A stretch of 64,000 bases of DNA. Source: Paracentrotus lividus (taxonomy: Eukaryota; Echinodermata; Echinoidea; Camarodonta; Echinidae). The notes beneath the pieces were generated by a model, which saw only the letters and a list, made by a program, of their open reading frames with translations, did no database searches and was not told the origin of the DNA. This document shows, piece after piece, positions 22,652-35,822 of this stretch. The number at the start of each line of letters is the position of its first letter. Within the stretch, counting starts at the first letter, position 1. The stretch covers positions 14,996,114 to 15,060,113 of the forward strand of contig CALNVZ010003435.1 in assembly GCA_940671915.1 (NCBI GenBank), given 5' to 3'. The position numbers and the translations under genes are program-made.

Positions 22652-22763
22652 TGGAGTAGGAGGAGCCGTCATGGAGGCCATGCGGGAGCTTGTACAAACC
22701 CTGGAGCCCATCCAGAGACAAGGAAATGATGAGGGTGGACTGCAACTTGAAGAGTTAGACTGA
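22652..22763 (+). repeat. Second copy of the end of TCF25 last exon
   Basis: GGAGTAGGAGGAGCC onwards repeats the exon sequence left of the gap (MEAMRELLQTLEP becomes MEAMRELVQTLEP). It ends in QLEELD and TGA, and the same QLEELD followed by TAA already occurs at 22624-22644. It is either a real tandem duplication of the 3' exon or two alleles placed on both sides of the gap. If the gap is artificial, the true stop may be the TGA at 22761-22763. Confidence 0.75.
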
Positions 22764-22789
22764 GAATGCATACATAATAACTTTATTGT

Positions 22790-22975
22790 GTATCAGGACA
22801 GTTTTCCCAGAGGTCAACTCCCGCCTAACAAGTCCCACAGAGGGCAATTCCCCTGGAGAGCTACTCTCCAGATGACTGCTCCCCCAGAGAATTGCTTTTC
22901 AGTAAAATACTTCCCCAGAGGACTACTCCTCCTAGAGGGCAGTTACACCGGAGGACAACTTACTTGCTTTTATTT
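22790..22975. repeat. Degenerate tandem repeat, 16-18 bp unit, downstream of TCF25
   Basis: About ten loose copies of a unit like CCAGAGGACAACTSCC occur in a row just past the TCF25 stop, probably in its 3' UTR. The unit resembles the short repeats of foldback transposon arms. Confidence 0.6.
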
Positions 22976-23559
22976 AAACCAAAATAATTTCAGGTTGGAT
23001 GTGTCCTTTAAAAATCCAAACTTAAAGGATGAGAAATTCTGAGGGAAAGAAAATGTAGTATGAATGGCAGCAGTACTTTTTTTTAGACTGGACAGTGATG
23101 GTCAGGAGGAGTTATACAGTTATACAGAACAAAAAAATATTTGATGAATTATACTCAAGAATTTAATGTCCCATATTAGCTATTAAAAGTAGACCTGGGA
23201 AGTTGGAACTGTGTGAAAAACAGAGAAGCTATGAATGTGAATCCAATGTTATACACAGATATACACAGTGTATGTCACAAAGATGTAAATCACGGCATAA
23301 GTACAATAATTCAGTTTGAATTAAATATCATGACCTTTGTATAAATCTGTGAAATTATGTCAATCTCAGGTGTGTACCAAAGTTATGAGGGAAGTTTTTT
23401 TTTCTACAAGCTTTTAAAGAGACGTTTTTTAAACTGTATTCTTTACCTGTTATCTGGATTTGCATACAATTTTCCTTATGTTTTTTACCTTGAATCATAG
23501 AAATATAAGAAATTGTTTAGCAATATTAAATTAAATTGTCCTTTGTTATTATAACACTG

Positions 23560-23660
23560 TATAAGTAGTCATTTTCGCAGTGGTTTTATTTTTTTTTTGA
23601 ATTTCGCAAGTCCCTTTTCGCAAAAATTTCCACTACAAAATAAAGCTGTATTATGTAGTA
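23560..23660. mobile_element. Partial copy of the TACTGTATAAG MITE family
   Basis: CTGTATAAGTAGTCATTTTCGC followed by several TTTCGCAA motifs matches one end of the complete element at 34640-34841. The opposite end is not clear. Confidence 0.5.
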
Positions 23661-23817
23661 ATGAAAACATCACAAAATTATCCACTCACAAATTTCCTGA
23701 ACTAGTCCAAAAACGCAAAATATCTGGACATTAAAATATTTTGTAATCCATCTTATTTGGGAAATAAATTGTACTTCCCTAAATATAGTCAATCAATGTG
23801 CAAAATTTGTATGCCCT

Positions 23818-24273
23818 TAAAGGTAGTGTCATCCTTTTGCAGGCAAAAATATTACATTTCTAGTTTTTGAGAGGATATAGTAGTATATCAATGACTATAT
23901 CTTCCCACAACATGATTAAGCTCAAATGTGTATGTTTGTCAGTATATTGAGATTATCAAAATTCATTCCTCTTTTTTCGAACCTCGAAAAATATACCGTA
24001 TGGTGCGAACCATTAACCGTTAGCGCAGAGAATAATGCACGCTGATGCGCCGTGTGTATATTGATGTGTGTGGTCTGTGCTGCGCGTGCTGTAATATCAA
24101 CGATGTTGATGGAGAGCTGGTCTAGATTGGTAGTCAGATTCTCGTTTCATTACTGATCTAGGCAACCTATGACAGTAAGATTGAATGGACAGTATAGGTT
24201 GATCATATTATAAAGTTATGCCAAGTTGCATCAGTGTTCGCAATTTGTGAAAAAGGATGACACTACCTTTAAT
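23818..24273. mobile_element. MITE with near-perfect 22-bp inverted ends
   Basis: TTAAAGGTAGTGTCATCCTT at the left is matched by AAGGATGACACTACCTTTAA at the right. The 456-bp interior has no coding capacity and is CG-richer than its flanks in its second half. TTAA at both tips suggests a TTAA-type or TA-type target. Confidence 0.8.
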
Positions 24274-24658
24274 GTTCATAAAGTTTCAATATTGACATCA
24301 CTGCTTCTTAACTCTTCTCTTCAAACAAATGTTTATATTATCATATATTTTCATCCTGTAATGGTGGAGCAGCTATTGTCAAATCACTTCACTTGTTAGC
24401 TTCTAGTGTATTGGTTCTTTTTATCAGTGTTTTTTTTTTTTTTCTTACTTTAATATTTCCCAGCTGTGCACATTCTAGAGATTGCAATTGTCACTGAGGA
24501 AAAAACAAACAAACATTTGTACTTAATGCAGCCTTTAGAAAGTCAAGATTTGGAATCTTTACAGGTGGTTAATAACCTGCAAGATTATTTTCAGAATTCC
24601 TCTATTATTAAAATAGTTAATTTAGTCAAAATTATTTTTAGTAGAAAAAGGGAAGAAT

Positions 24659-24831
24659 ACAAAGATACAGTCCACTACCAAATAATGAGGTGCTCCGGAC
24701 TAAATCAAATACCTGCTTATAATGAAATCTTGTTATACAGAACATGTTTGAGATTGGAAATAGGAAAGTTGCCTTGTTATAAAGCAATCTTGTTTCTGTG
24801 CTCGTTATTATGGGAGTGGACTGTAGTTTTT
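24659..24831. mobile_element. MITE with TACAGTCCACT ends
   Basis: TACAGTCCACT at the left is inverted in AGTGGACTGTA at the right, with interior motifs GTTATACAGAAC and CTTGTTATAAAG. A relative lies at 37080-37272 and a half copy near 26455. Small ORFs across it are not genes. Confidence 0.7.
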
Positions 24832-24871
24832 TTTTCATAATGGAAAAATCAAACATATCATTTTGTTTTAA

Positions 24872-25426
24872 AGGGCGACTCCAGGCTGAAATTAAAATGT
24901 TTTGTAAAATAAAGTAAAATTTAACAAGCACAAAACAGAAGATTTCATCAAAATCAGATGAAAAATAACAAAGTTATGCATTTTTTAGGTATTGAATTTT
25001 TTTCATAAAACAGTTCTTGGCATTGTCTCATGAATATTTGATTATTCAAATTAGCAAACTGATAATGTCACAGACCCCCTACTTATTGTGTATTTTATTA
25101 TATGAAATCCTATTAATCTCAAGTGAAAGCACTAGTGACCTTGAACATTCCACAAGGATTAAACCCTGTTTTTATGTCCTTGGGGCAGAAAATCTTGATA
25201 ATTGGTATTTCATACAATAAAATACAAAGAAAGTAGTGGGACTGTGAAATCATCAGTTTGCTCATTTGAATATGCCAAGAACTGTTTCCTAAAAAAAATC
25301 AAAACCTAAGAAAATTCATAACTTTGCTATTTCTTATCCAATTTTGATGAAATTTTCAGTGTTGTGCTTTTTAGATTTTACTTTATTTTTCTAAACATAC
25401 AAACTCCAGACCGGAGGAGTTCTTTG
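24872..25426. mobile_element. 555-bp MITE-like long palindrome
   Basis: Arms of about 200 bases are inverted copies: left ATGAAAAATAACAAAGTTAT faces right ATAACTTTGCTATTTCTTAT, and left AACAGTTCTTGGCAT faces right ATGCCAAGAACTGTT. It is non-coding. Confidence 0.8.
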
Positions 25427-26584
25427 AGGTGAATTCTTTTTGATAATCCAAATCAACTTTATTTAGGTTTGTTTATAAATGAATCTTTTCTTATTAAATG
25501 ATGGGAATTACCTTCATATAATATGAAAGCCTTAGGATAAGTGCAATGGAAGAGTTTAAGTAAGTCTATATGTCGTCTTGCTATTTCAACTAAACATTGG
25601 AGGGTAAGCTAGTTGGGGACTATTGTACTATGAGCATGGATATTACACAAATAGATTAATTATAAAAAGGGATCTCAATTGCACCCTCAATTTTCTTTAT
25701 TATCTGGTTCTCAAACAGTAGTGTCAGATTTTGATTCACTGTCGATCAACTTCTCCATCTGTCTTTCTCTCTCACTCTATCCATCTTCATGTATCTGGAT
25801 ATACTCCTTCTATTCTCTCTCTCTCTTTCTCTGTGTGTCCTTCCTCTCTTTTCTCACATATTTCATGAATCATGGCTCTTTAACGTGACTTTCCTGGTTA
25901 TATCTCTTTTTACTTTTTCTATGACTTTATCTCTCCCCTGCCCTTCCTTTGTTTATAGATGTAGGTCATATTGTTGCTGGGGCGGCAAAACCTTTTATCT
26001 ATAAAATTGTCAAATTTTCAGGATGGTGGCGAAAGTGGGGTGAGAGAGCAACATGTAGGATTTGGACAGGACATTACTTGCCATGACTAATTATCTTGAA
26101 ATTAACACAAAGAAAAAGGATTTTCACCAAAATATGAGGTACAAGGTCGAGTTGCCCAGCAACAATATATTTCTTTGTATTTGATATTTCAAGTGATTTC
26201 ATTTATCAATGATATGTCTTCCTTCATTATGTGCAGATTACCACTGCATAAAATGTATTATTGCTTATTTACTAATGCAATATTGTATAAATTATGTTTT
26301 CATTAAAAAAGGCTATACATGAAAGCTTACTTATTCAGCAGATTGTTATACATTATCCATGTTTGATATTATATATAAGCCCCTTTGGATGATGTGTTTT
26401 ACATTTAAGTTAACAATTGAAAAAATGGCATGCCATACATGCATTGTTACTTGTACAGTCCACTCTAACAACCAAGAATGTGAGATTTTGTTAAAACAAC
26501 ATTCTCTCAGTCCTAATTTCAAACAAGTTCAAACCTACTAGTACATGTTGGTGTACTAGTAGGTATAACCAGATTTTGTAAGAC
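25427..26584. other. Intergenic sequence, no gene recognised
   Basis: A/T-rich sequence with a TC-rich tract around 25760-25860. No exon-like conserved peptide was seen on either strand. Confidence 0.5.
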
Positions 26585-27333
26585 CAAGGGTCATATTCAA
26601 ACTTGAGTGTCACGACATTTGGACTGATAGAAGGGCGCATATCTTTGCACTTGTAGGTTATGAATGGATCGTGACTACCATATTATGTTTAATGTAGGAG
26701 TGACATGTGTCATTACCAGTTGGATGTGAATTTTACAATTGGTCCTGGAAATTATGATTAAAAAACAGTGTGTGAGTGACACGACGAAAAAAAAAAGACA
26801 TGGGTTTCTGACCATCATTGGCTTTGGTTGGATTTTGTGCCCAAGTAGATCTCTAAGGGTACTCTAAGTGCTGGCATATGTACGTGAATAGTGTACCACT
26901 TTGACATTTATTGTCCTTATCAATCATTCCCTCTCTGTGGAGAATGGTCCACCTCTATGTGTCGTGACACGACATCCAAAATGTGAGTGACACGACCAGT
27001 GCATTAAATGCATCAATTCAAGTAAATAACCAGATCGAAATTACCTCTGTGTATATGCCATATTAGAGTAGTCCATGATAATTCCTTAAGCAAAAAAAAA
27101 TCTGAAAAAGTGACTAAATACTAGTATAAGAATAAGAGGCATTTAAAGCACCATAGTCCCATATGTGCAAATTCCTGTTTGATCAATTATTCAGCGTACG
27201 AAAAATGGATCACATGTTTGGACTTTGATTTCAGATTTCAGATTTCAGATCCTAATTTTTGTTTTCAAAGGCACAGCGCCAGGCAGTTAAAATTTCAGCT
27301 AATGTCCCACTTAGTTTGAATATGACCCAAGGT
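26585..27333. mobile_element. Non-autonomous element with GGGTCATATTCAAACT ends
   Basis: The left end ACCAAGGGTCATATTCAAAC is inverted in the right end AGTTTGAATATGACCCAAGGT. The interior repeats GTGACACGAC-like motifs. It ends 13 bases before the foldback element that follows. Confidence 0.65.
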
Positions 27334-27346
27334 AATTAGCTTAGTA

Positions 27347-30239
27347 GTCCAGGCTAGAGACCATGTAACCTTGCTTTTTGATATATACAATGTTTTTTGA
27401 TGGTTCTTTGTCAATTCGAGGGTGCTGATTCCAAATCCGATGGGTGCCAGACGTGAAACCTTGAGCATTTTTCACAAATCGCGAAATTCAAAATGGCCGC
27501 CAAGATGGCGCCAAAATATGAAAAATGAGTATTCCAATGGTAATTCCGAGGTTGTTTTGGTGTTTTTTGTCAATTCGAGGTGCTGATTTCAAATCCGCTG
27601 AGTGCCAGTCCGCAAAAACTCGTGGATTTTACGCAAATCGCTAAAATTCAAAAATGGCTGCCAAAATGGCCGCCAAAACTGGAAATCAGTATTCCAAGGT
27701 ATTTCTGAAATGTTTTGGTGGTTTCTTCATAATTCGAGGGGTGCTGATTCCAAATTCGATGAGTACCGGCCGCGAAACCCAATAGATTTTACGCAAATCG
27801 CTAAATTCAAATGGCTGCCAAATGACCGCCAAAACTGGAAAACAGTTTTCCAAGGGTATTTGGGGGGGGGTTGTTTTGGTGGTTTCTTATCAATTCGAGG
27901 GTGCTGATTCCAAATTCGATGAGTGCCAGCCGGAAACAAACAGATTTTACGTAAATCGCTAAAATTCAAAATGGCTGCCAAATGGCCCCAATTGACAATT
28001 ATTTCAAGGGTTTTGGTGGTTTCTTGCCATTCGAAGGCACCAATTCCAAATCGCGATGGGTCCAGCCACAAAAACCTACAGGATTTATGTAATCGCTAAA
28101 TTGTCGCCTAAATTAAAATGTGTATTATTTCAGAGGTTGTTTAGTGGTTTTTGTCAATTTTGAGGGTGCTGATTCTAAATCCAATGAGTGACACGCGTGA
28201 AACCCCGCTAAAATCAAACCGGCCGCCAAGTGAAAATGAAAAAGCGCATTTTATTGTTATCTAAGTTTTTTTTAATATTTTTTTTTTTTTTTCATCAAAA
28301 CATGATGAGTCAGAGGAACAAAAACCTAAGCATTTTGCGCAAATGTCAATATTTACTGGCATCAGACACACGTTGAATTTTGTTTATGTGTATATCCGAG
28401 ATTATTTTTATAGCTTTTTGGCAAGTTCATGCTCTGATTCCAAATTCGATGGGGCTACCTTTCAGGGAAACCTTTATTTTATTTCGGAAATGACATTAGC
28501 AGTGTGAAACGGCCGACAGTCGTGAAAAAGGCTTATTTAATTCCAAATCAAAGCAAATCCGTGAAAATGCCTATTTCATCGGTATTTCTTATGTTATCTA
28601 GGGATTCTTGTCAATTTAAAGGTAGGCCCTAGGCCTACTCATTCAACAATACGCCAGTCTAGAAATAGAACATTTACCATTTCCTGATAGCAAAATGAGT
28701 CATATGATTCAGTATTGGATTTTTTTTTTTCATATTGTATATGCATGTTTTGTATGACATGCAAAAGTATATTCATTCCTGCACTGAACTATTACAGACA
28801 TAATACAGTTTTGTTTATAATTTAAAGACTGGGTTTGTGAGTGATCCTGACATTAAAAAAAATATTCTTGGATCCCCCCCCCCCTCGACAGAATAGAGGC
28901 TGTAAATGGAAATACTGGGTTTGCCTTATTAACCCGTTCATTGGTTTATTGAACAATCACTTTAGATAAACTAAATGATTGAACACGACTAAAAAAATAT
29001 AATTTGTTCTGACCAGATGCACGATATAGAGTACATCTTATACATGTCAGTGGCGGATCAAAGGGGGAGAGGGTGGAGGGTGCAGGCACCCCCGTAATAT
29101 CGGGAAGAATAATATAAAAAAGGTATTCCTTTTGTACACGAACCTTTGTTTATTTTGTCAGCGCTCCCCGTAAAGATTTGACTTTATCCTACCCCTATAG
29201 GTAATTGTGACTTTCTTGAAGGCCGAATGCACAAAAAAATTAACAACTGAGGGAATGATTTTGATAAAGAAACGAATCATGTTGAGAGCATTTTCGTGTG
29301 GTGGTGGGGTAGCCTCAATAGTTCAATGCTGGTAGCACGATTAGCTTACCCTATAACAGTAAATAGCCAAAAGAGTCTCACAACTTATTGGCAATGTATG
29401 GCCATATGACTTGTCTGCCTTTCTTTCCACTTTTCTTTCTCTCTTTTCTTTTCTTATTTTCTGTCCTGTGTATTTTTGTGGTTGGTACTTATCGGATTTG
29501 AATCAGCGTCTTAAAATTGGCAAGAACCACCAAAACACCTAGAAATATACCCATATAACACGCATGTCAATTGGGCGGCCATTTTGGCAGCCATTTTGAG
29601 ATCTTAGCGATTTGCGGTTAATTTGTTGGTTTCGCGGCTGGCACTCATCGATTTGAATCAGCACCCTCGAATTGATAGAAACCACCAAAACAACCCCCCC
29701 CCCCCCAAATACCCTTGGAAAAACTGTTTTCCAGTTTTGGCGGTCATTTTGGCAGCCATTTTGAATTTTAGCGATTTGCGTAATATCTTTGGGTTTCGCG
29801 GCTGGTACTCATGAATTTGGAATCAGCACTCGAATTATGAAGAAACACCAAAACATTTTCAGAAATACCCTTGGAATACTGATTTCCAGTTTTGGCGGCG
29901 CATTTTGGGCAGCATTTTGAATTTTAGCGATTGTGCGTAAAATCACGAGGTTTTTGCGGACTGGCACTCAGCGGATTTGAAATCAGCACCCTCGAATTGA
30001 CAAAAAACCACCAACCAACCTCGGAAATTATCATTGGAATACTCATTTTTCATATTTTGGCGGCCATTCTTGGCGGCCATTTTGAATTTGCGATTTGTGA
30101 AAAATGCTCAAGGTTTTCGCGTCTGGCAGCCCATCGGATTTGGAATCAGCAACCCTCGAATTGACAAAGAACCATCAAAAAACATTGTATATATCAAAAA
30201 ACAAGGTTCAAATATTTTCCTATGGTGCCTAGCCTGGAC
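27347..30239. mobile_element. 2.9-kb foldback element with tandem-repeat arms
   Basis: The ends GTCCAGGCTAG and CTAGCCTGGAC are inverted and flanked by TA. The left arm (to about 28210) has about six units of 130-160 bases, each with CAATTCGAGGGTGCTGATTC and an AAAATGGCCGCCAA motif. The right arm (from about 29480) has the same units inverted. Unit starts are near 27413, 27571, 27731, 27891, 28027 and 28155. The central 1.2 kb is unique, A/T-rich and has no recognisable gene. Confidence 0.85.
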
Positions 30240-32368
30240 TATAGGGGTTGAGTACCAAGTTGTAAATAGAGTAGACTGTACCATTTTATCCATTTATAAG
30301 TATTTTACATCATCCACACACCTACGAATCGTTCCAAATTGATAGGGACAGTCCCAATTTGTGTGTGTGGGGGGGGGGGGAACACTTTTCAAACACGTGT
30401 CACTTTTTGTATAAATCAGTAGCATTGGATAGGAAATTTAAGAACGTCCGATTTTGTTGACATTTCCTGAATTATTTGTCTCTATTTCTTGAGATTGCAG
30501 GATCGAAAGGTGCATGCACATGTCAACAGGACAAGAATTAACACAGAGGTCTTAATTTAAAATAATTCTACTAGTATTCATATGTAAAGAATACATCCCG
30601 AAACCAAACCAATTAACGAGACATCATGACGTTATACAGTTAACACAGCAAAATATGAAGTGTTGTTTATTACATATTACCACACACACAAATTTTCAAG
30701 ATATATATTATTCTTGTATAAAAATAACTTTAAAATTCTATCACTTTTCAAGCAGTAGGCTATAGTAAAAACATTTAAAAAAAAAACATTGTTTTTGTGA
30801 AAATTACACGAGGTATGTCCAAAATCATAATGCATTTCTATTGACAAAGCACACGTCATTTCTCTTTTTAACTCCCTGTCCATACCAAATTTCTAGTACT
30901 GACAATTAACAAGAAAACAAATACTAGTGAATCTGCTGAAGTCCAATATAACAGGATTGCATTAATCTGTTTGATTTGGCAAAATTCAATTTAGAGGAGG
31001 TACATAACACAGGTTTTGCATATTCTGGTCTGAAATATTGCTTCAACAATAGGCAATGTCAACTTATGCAGACTTAAACTTTTTTTTTCTGAGAGAATAT
31101 TGCTCAGAAATATGTGATGAAAACAAAGCAATGAATATATATATTTTTGATTACAACTACAGGACATTTATATAGAACTTAACGTAACATTTTATATAGA
31201 AATGGTAGATGGTATAATTTTTTTTTTATCAAAGGGCGAATCTCCCACAAAGTCATTATTGGGGACCTGTCGGTGAAATACACTGGATTAATACCACACT
31301 GACCTAAAGTCACTAACTATCAACTGAACATTTAATTTTAAACTCTGTCAATAAACTTGGCAATTTGAAAGTTTTCTAATCATTTTCCGACTTCATTCAG
31401 ACCAGAAATGCACCCCTGAGTTTCAATCATATCATATAAAAAACTGCTGACTAATATCTTGTAAATTTCACATTCCTACTTGTTTACAAATTTGGGCCAA
31501 GAAATTACACCTTATAAATTCCTAGCTGGTTTCAGAAATTGGTTAAGTGTATATTTCTTGTAGATTTCTTCATTCCAATAATGTAAATATCACTAGCTGC
31601 CATTGTTATACTTAATTGGTTGTGTACATTTCAAACCTGGTATTTCCTGTGTAATATACAACCTGTCAATCAAAGATCTCAGAACATTCACATGACCTTT
31701 TTTCCAGCTAAAGTTTGATGACCCTGTTACAAGGCTTAAGACTTTCATTGGTACTCACATGTGTTGTACTTTTCTACTGAAGTGCCTAAAAAAAGGCATA
31801 TTTTATTCAAAATCTTAGACACTTGAATTTTTAAAAACCAGAATGAATACTTTGTTTCTCCCTATTAATGCCACATGTCTCTCGGGAGGGAGGGGGGGGG
31901 GGGGGGGGGGGGGGGATCTGTCACATGCATTAGACATCTACTGAATGTTTATTTTTTAAATTTGATTTTAAAACAGAATATGAGTCTCCAACATACTTCT
32001 GTTTATCAATTGTCACTAATCTAGCATATTCACTTTACATGTAAATTCTGGTACTGTTCCCAATTCCACTGGATGCATTACACTTTCTTTCCTAAGCAGT
32101 GCAAAGTGCGGTCTCATTATTCAGTGGCGGTTTCTAAAAAACAACTCTCAAGTATTTTTCTCCAGTGTAGAATAGCTACTTAGACTTTAAAAGAATGACA
32201 GCCATTTGAAATTTTGCTCTTTACAATTACATCTCTGTTCCTGAGCATGCAGTGTATAGTTGTGAGGTGGGGGGGGGGGGTTGGGGGTGTCTGAACATTT
32301 CTGAGAAATACAGAAACCTGGTAAACAATATTCCCTCTATAGCTGCTGGAAATATTCTGCCAAGATTT
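30240..32368 (-). other. TCAIM downstream / 3' UTR region
   Basis: It follows the TCAIM stop on the minus strand. Minus-strand AATAAA occurs at 30664-30669 and is one possible poly(A) signal. A long poly-G run (about 31888-31915 on the plus strand) and a shorter one at 32270-32280 are present. No other gene was seen. Confidence 0.4.
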
Positions 32369-35300
32369 TCACTCCTTCCAATCCCAAGGAATGCATACAT
32401 CACCATCCCTCAGCAAAGCATAATGGTGTCTAACTTGGACATGAAGGTTTCTTACAGTCACTCCTAGTCTAACAGGATTGTCCTCAAGCTTACGGCAGCA
32501 TGCAACCATCTGAGATGGAGTGACGGCAAGATGACGGGTCAGGGTTGCTAGCTGCAGTTCTTCAAGGCAACGAGCGGTTAACAGCGCTTCTTCCTTGACA
32601 TCACTGCAATATAAAAAGAAATGATTGATTTGAAATCATGCATCAAACGATACTTCAAAATCTTGTACGAATCAAGGAATCTTTCTACAAATTCCAAGTG
32701 CAAAATCTCAAGGCCGTGGATGATATGGTTTGATAACATTAAACAGTGAACAGATCTTTTTTTTAATCTACAGAAGACAACCAAACGGGTGTTCTCTCGC
32801 TTTTCATCCCGCGTCTATGTGGGCTTCATCTAAAATGGGCCATTCAGAACAAAGAGTAAAGACAGAGAAAAGTGGGCCTGCATTTAACCACATTGACTGA
32901 TCTCATGAATATTTATTTTACATTTATTTCATGCAGATTATCAAACAATAATCATTTTCTGATCATTTTATAATTTTGTTTCTCTTTATAGTGATTATTA
33001 CTAATAACAGGCCTAATTCATCCTAATGATTTACCAACTCTTCAATGACCTATATATCTTAATTATCTTGAATTTTTTTTTAATCAATGAAACCCAAATA
33101 AAAAAAAAATTATGCTTATAATTATTCCAAGAGCAACATGGACGTACATACATGCATTAGTGACGCAGGTAAAGACAGATACATCACGATCATAACAAGG
33201 CAATTCTTCTGGTCACAATTTTGGAAATAAAGCAATCCTATATGTTCAGTTTAACACATTTTGTTATAACATGGTATTTGGCTTGGTCCTGATCACATAG
33301 TTAAGCTTAGTTAAGTTCATAAAGAAATAAACTAGACTGTTTTATGCTTTGAAAGAGTAGATATTAATTTGTTATACCCACCTGATGTGATTGTGTCGTA
33401 GCTCTCTAGCATTTTCTGCATGGGTGAGTAGGTATCTGATAATATTTGATGCAGACTTATTGCACATGATGTGAATGTCACCATTATGATGCACATACTG
33501 CTCACCTCTACCTCTGTAATGTGAACGTAGAAAGGAATTGAGAGGAGAAGAGAAGAATAAATTTACTGAATAATAATAATTATCATTTTTTAAAGTCCCG
33601 GTGTTCAATCATCTGTCACAGCACAGGTATAAGTTTAATATCATTGAATAGAGTATGAGGTACATGCTCATTTGAGGCTCTCAGAATTTGTTGGTTTGTT
33701 TGTTTTTTCTTTCTGTGAAGCACTGCATAATGAAACAGCAGCATTTCCAGCTTTTTCAAGCAAGCATTATTACCACCATTTACATTATATAAACCATGAA
33801 ATCAATGTTAGCACCTGCAATGCCTCTATAAATATAATAGAAAATTGCTGCAAACGTAACCTCAAACAATTATAATTGGTTATCATTACAAACAGGCGCA
33901 TACTGAAAACAAACATATTGGCCCGAATTCACAAAGGAGGATTCTGCAAAACCCACGGATCCGTGGATCCGTGGGTTTTTAAATCGATGGCTCCACGGAT
34001 CCACCAGTTTACGATTCACCAACAGTTGACCCAAATTATGACGTATTATGACCCTGTGGATCTGTGGATTCAGTAGAGTCCACCTTTGCGAATACCAAAA
34101 TGAAAATCCTAGGTCCAACCCTAGGTTAAACCCAAGGTTGAAACCATGGATTGTGCAGAATCCACCTTTGTGAATTCGGGCCTTTAAGGGAAAATATAAA
34201 GAAAAAATTGAAAATATTATATAGGGTATGACTGTTTGGGCAATTAAATTTCTTTAGAAAGACTTCTATTATAAAACTTTAATATCCAATGTTTTATAAA
34301 CGAAATGGTCCTGAAATGAATACTGGTATATTTACCCTTCAATGACGATGCTAATTCCCTGCATGATCCCCTCTGGCAAGACGAGGCATTCTTCCCTCTT
34401 CCCTTTCCTCTCCACAAATTTATGCTTCTCCATAGTCTCTATGAGCTTTATGAGGGCATCATAATGGCTTTGTGCCGTCATGGTCGACGCTGGTCCCTCC
34501 TGAGCATTAATTGTGCAGCCCTCAAGGAGAGTGGACAGAGCCTGCTCTGTGGGGGGTATGAAAGGTAGGATTTCTCTCTGCTTTGGAAGGCTGGCAATAA
34601 ACTGCAAAGAAATTTATAAGCTGTAAATTATTTGGAAACTACTGTATAAGCCAATATTTTCGCGTCCAGATATTTTTGCGATTTGGACTAGTTGGGGAAA
34701 TTCGCGAGAGCAAAATTTCGCGATTTTGGTGATGATTTCATTACTATAAATAGCCTTGTATTGAAGTGGAAATTTTCGCGAAGACCAACTCGCGAAATTC
34801 GCGAAAATAAAGACACCGCGAAAATAACCACTTATACAGTAATAAATATTTCCCTTACCCCTGATCTTGGGGAGCGGGAAAACCAACTATAGTAATACGT
34901 GTACTTTCATGTAATAGCCCCAAAAAAGTATAAATCATTATAATCCTTCATATGTTAGAGGGTTTATAGTCACAATAGATTTTTCCTTTGGACAGAGAGC
35001 ATTGAATTTTATCATTAAGTCTTTATCCAATATTGATTGAAAGATGACCAAATTGTGATATACATACATTGTATAAATGACAAATGTCAACTGTGGAAGC
35101 CACACTGAGACAAGAGGTTACATGATTCAAGTTTTAAGATACTAAATGGAATAGACAGGCTTGATCCAGAACAATATTTTTGAATTTAACGTACCAGGGA
35201 ACTAGAGGCCAGCCTTTTAAATTATTTTTCATTAACTGTTGAGTTAATGTGCAAAGTAACTGCTTTAGTCGTCTTGGAACAGTTTATAAGCTACCTTAGT

Positions 35301-35786
35301 AACTGCTACCAGTAACAACTCTTTCAAGCACAACATGGATTCTATTTGGTCAGAGAAGCACTCCCTCATAGTCTGACATCCACCAGGTATTAGTTCAAGT
35401 GAAATGTACCAAGCGAGACGACCGGGAGACCTACGGGATCATACTGCACTCCCGTAGAGATGCCAAACGAACAGTTCTCCAGACCCTAAAGCAAAGCAAC
35501 AATTAATCTGAATTTCTCTCTCATCAACGTCAGCGCACCCCTGCCCGTTTGGCTCCTGTAATGGGGCATTCGGCAGTAAACCTAAAGAAGAAGTAGAAAA
35601 TGATGATGATGATGATGACGATGAATATCACTTACTGCGACCCAATGATGAGGTACATCTTGACTGCCTAGCACTACATGACCTGTGGGTGTGAGTCTGG
35701 TCATATCACCAAGCACCACTTTACAACCTGTATGTGAGAGACAGACAGAGAGACAGAGAGATAGAGACAGAGAAAGAGAGAAAGAA

Positions 35787-35822
<36 letters not shown>

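Noticed and set aside
21876-22771. Long reading frames made mostly of X on both strands
   Set aside because: They only span the run of N; the frame across a gap of unknown size has no meaning.
24466-24931. Small proteins on both strands near 24.5-24.9 kb
   Set aside because: They overlap the TACAGTCCACT MITE and its flank and show no conserved features.
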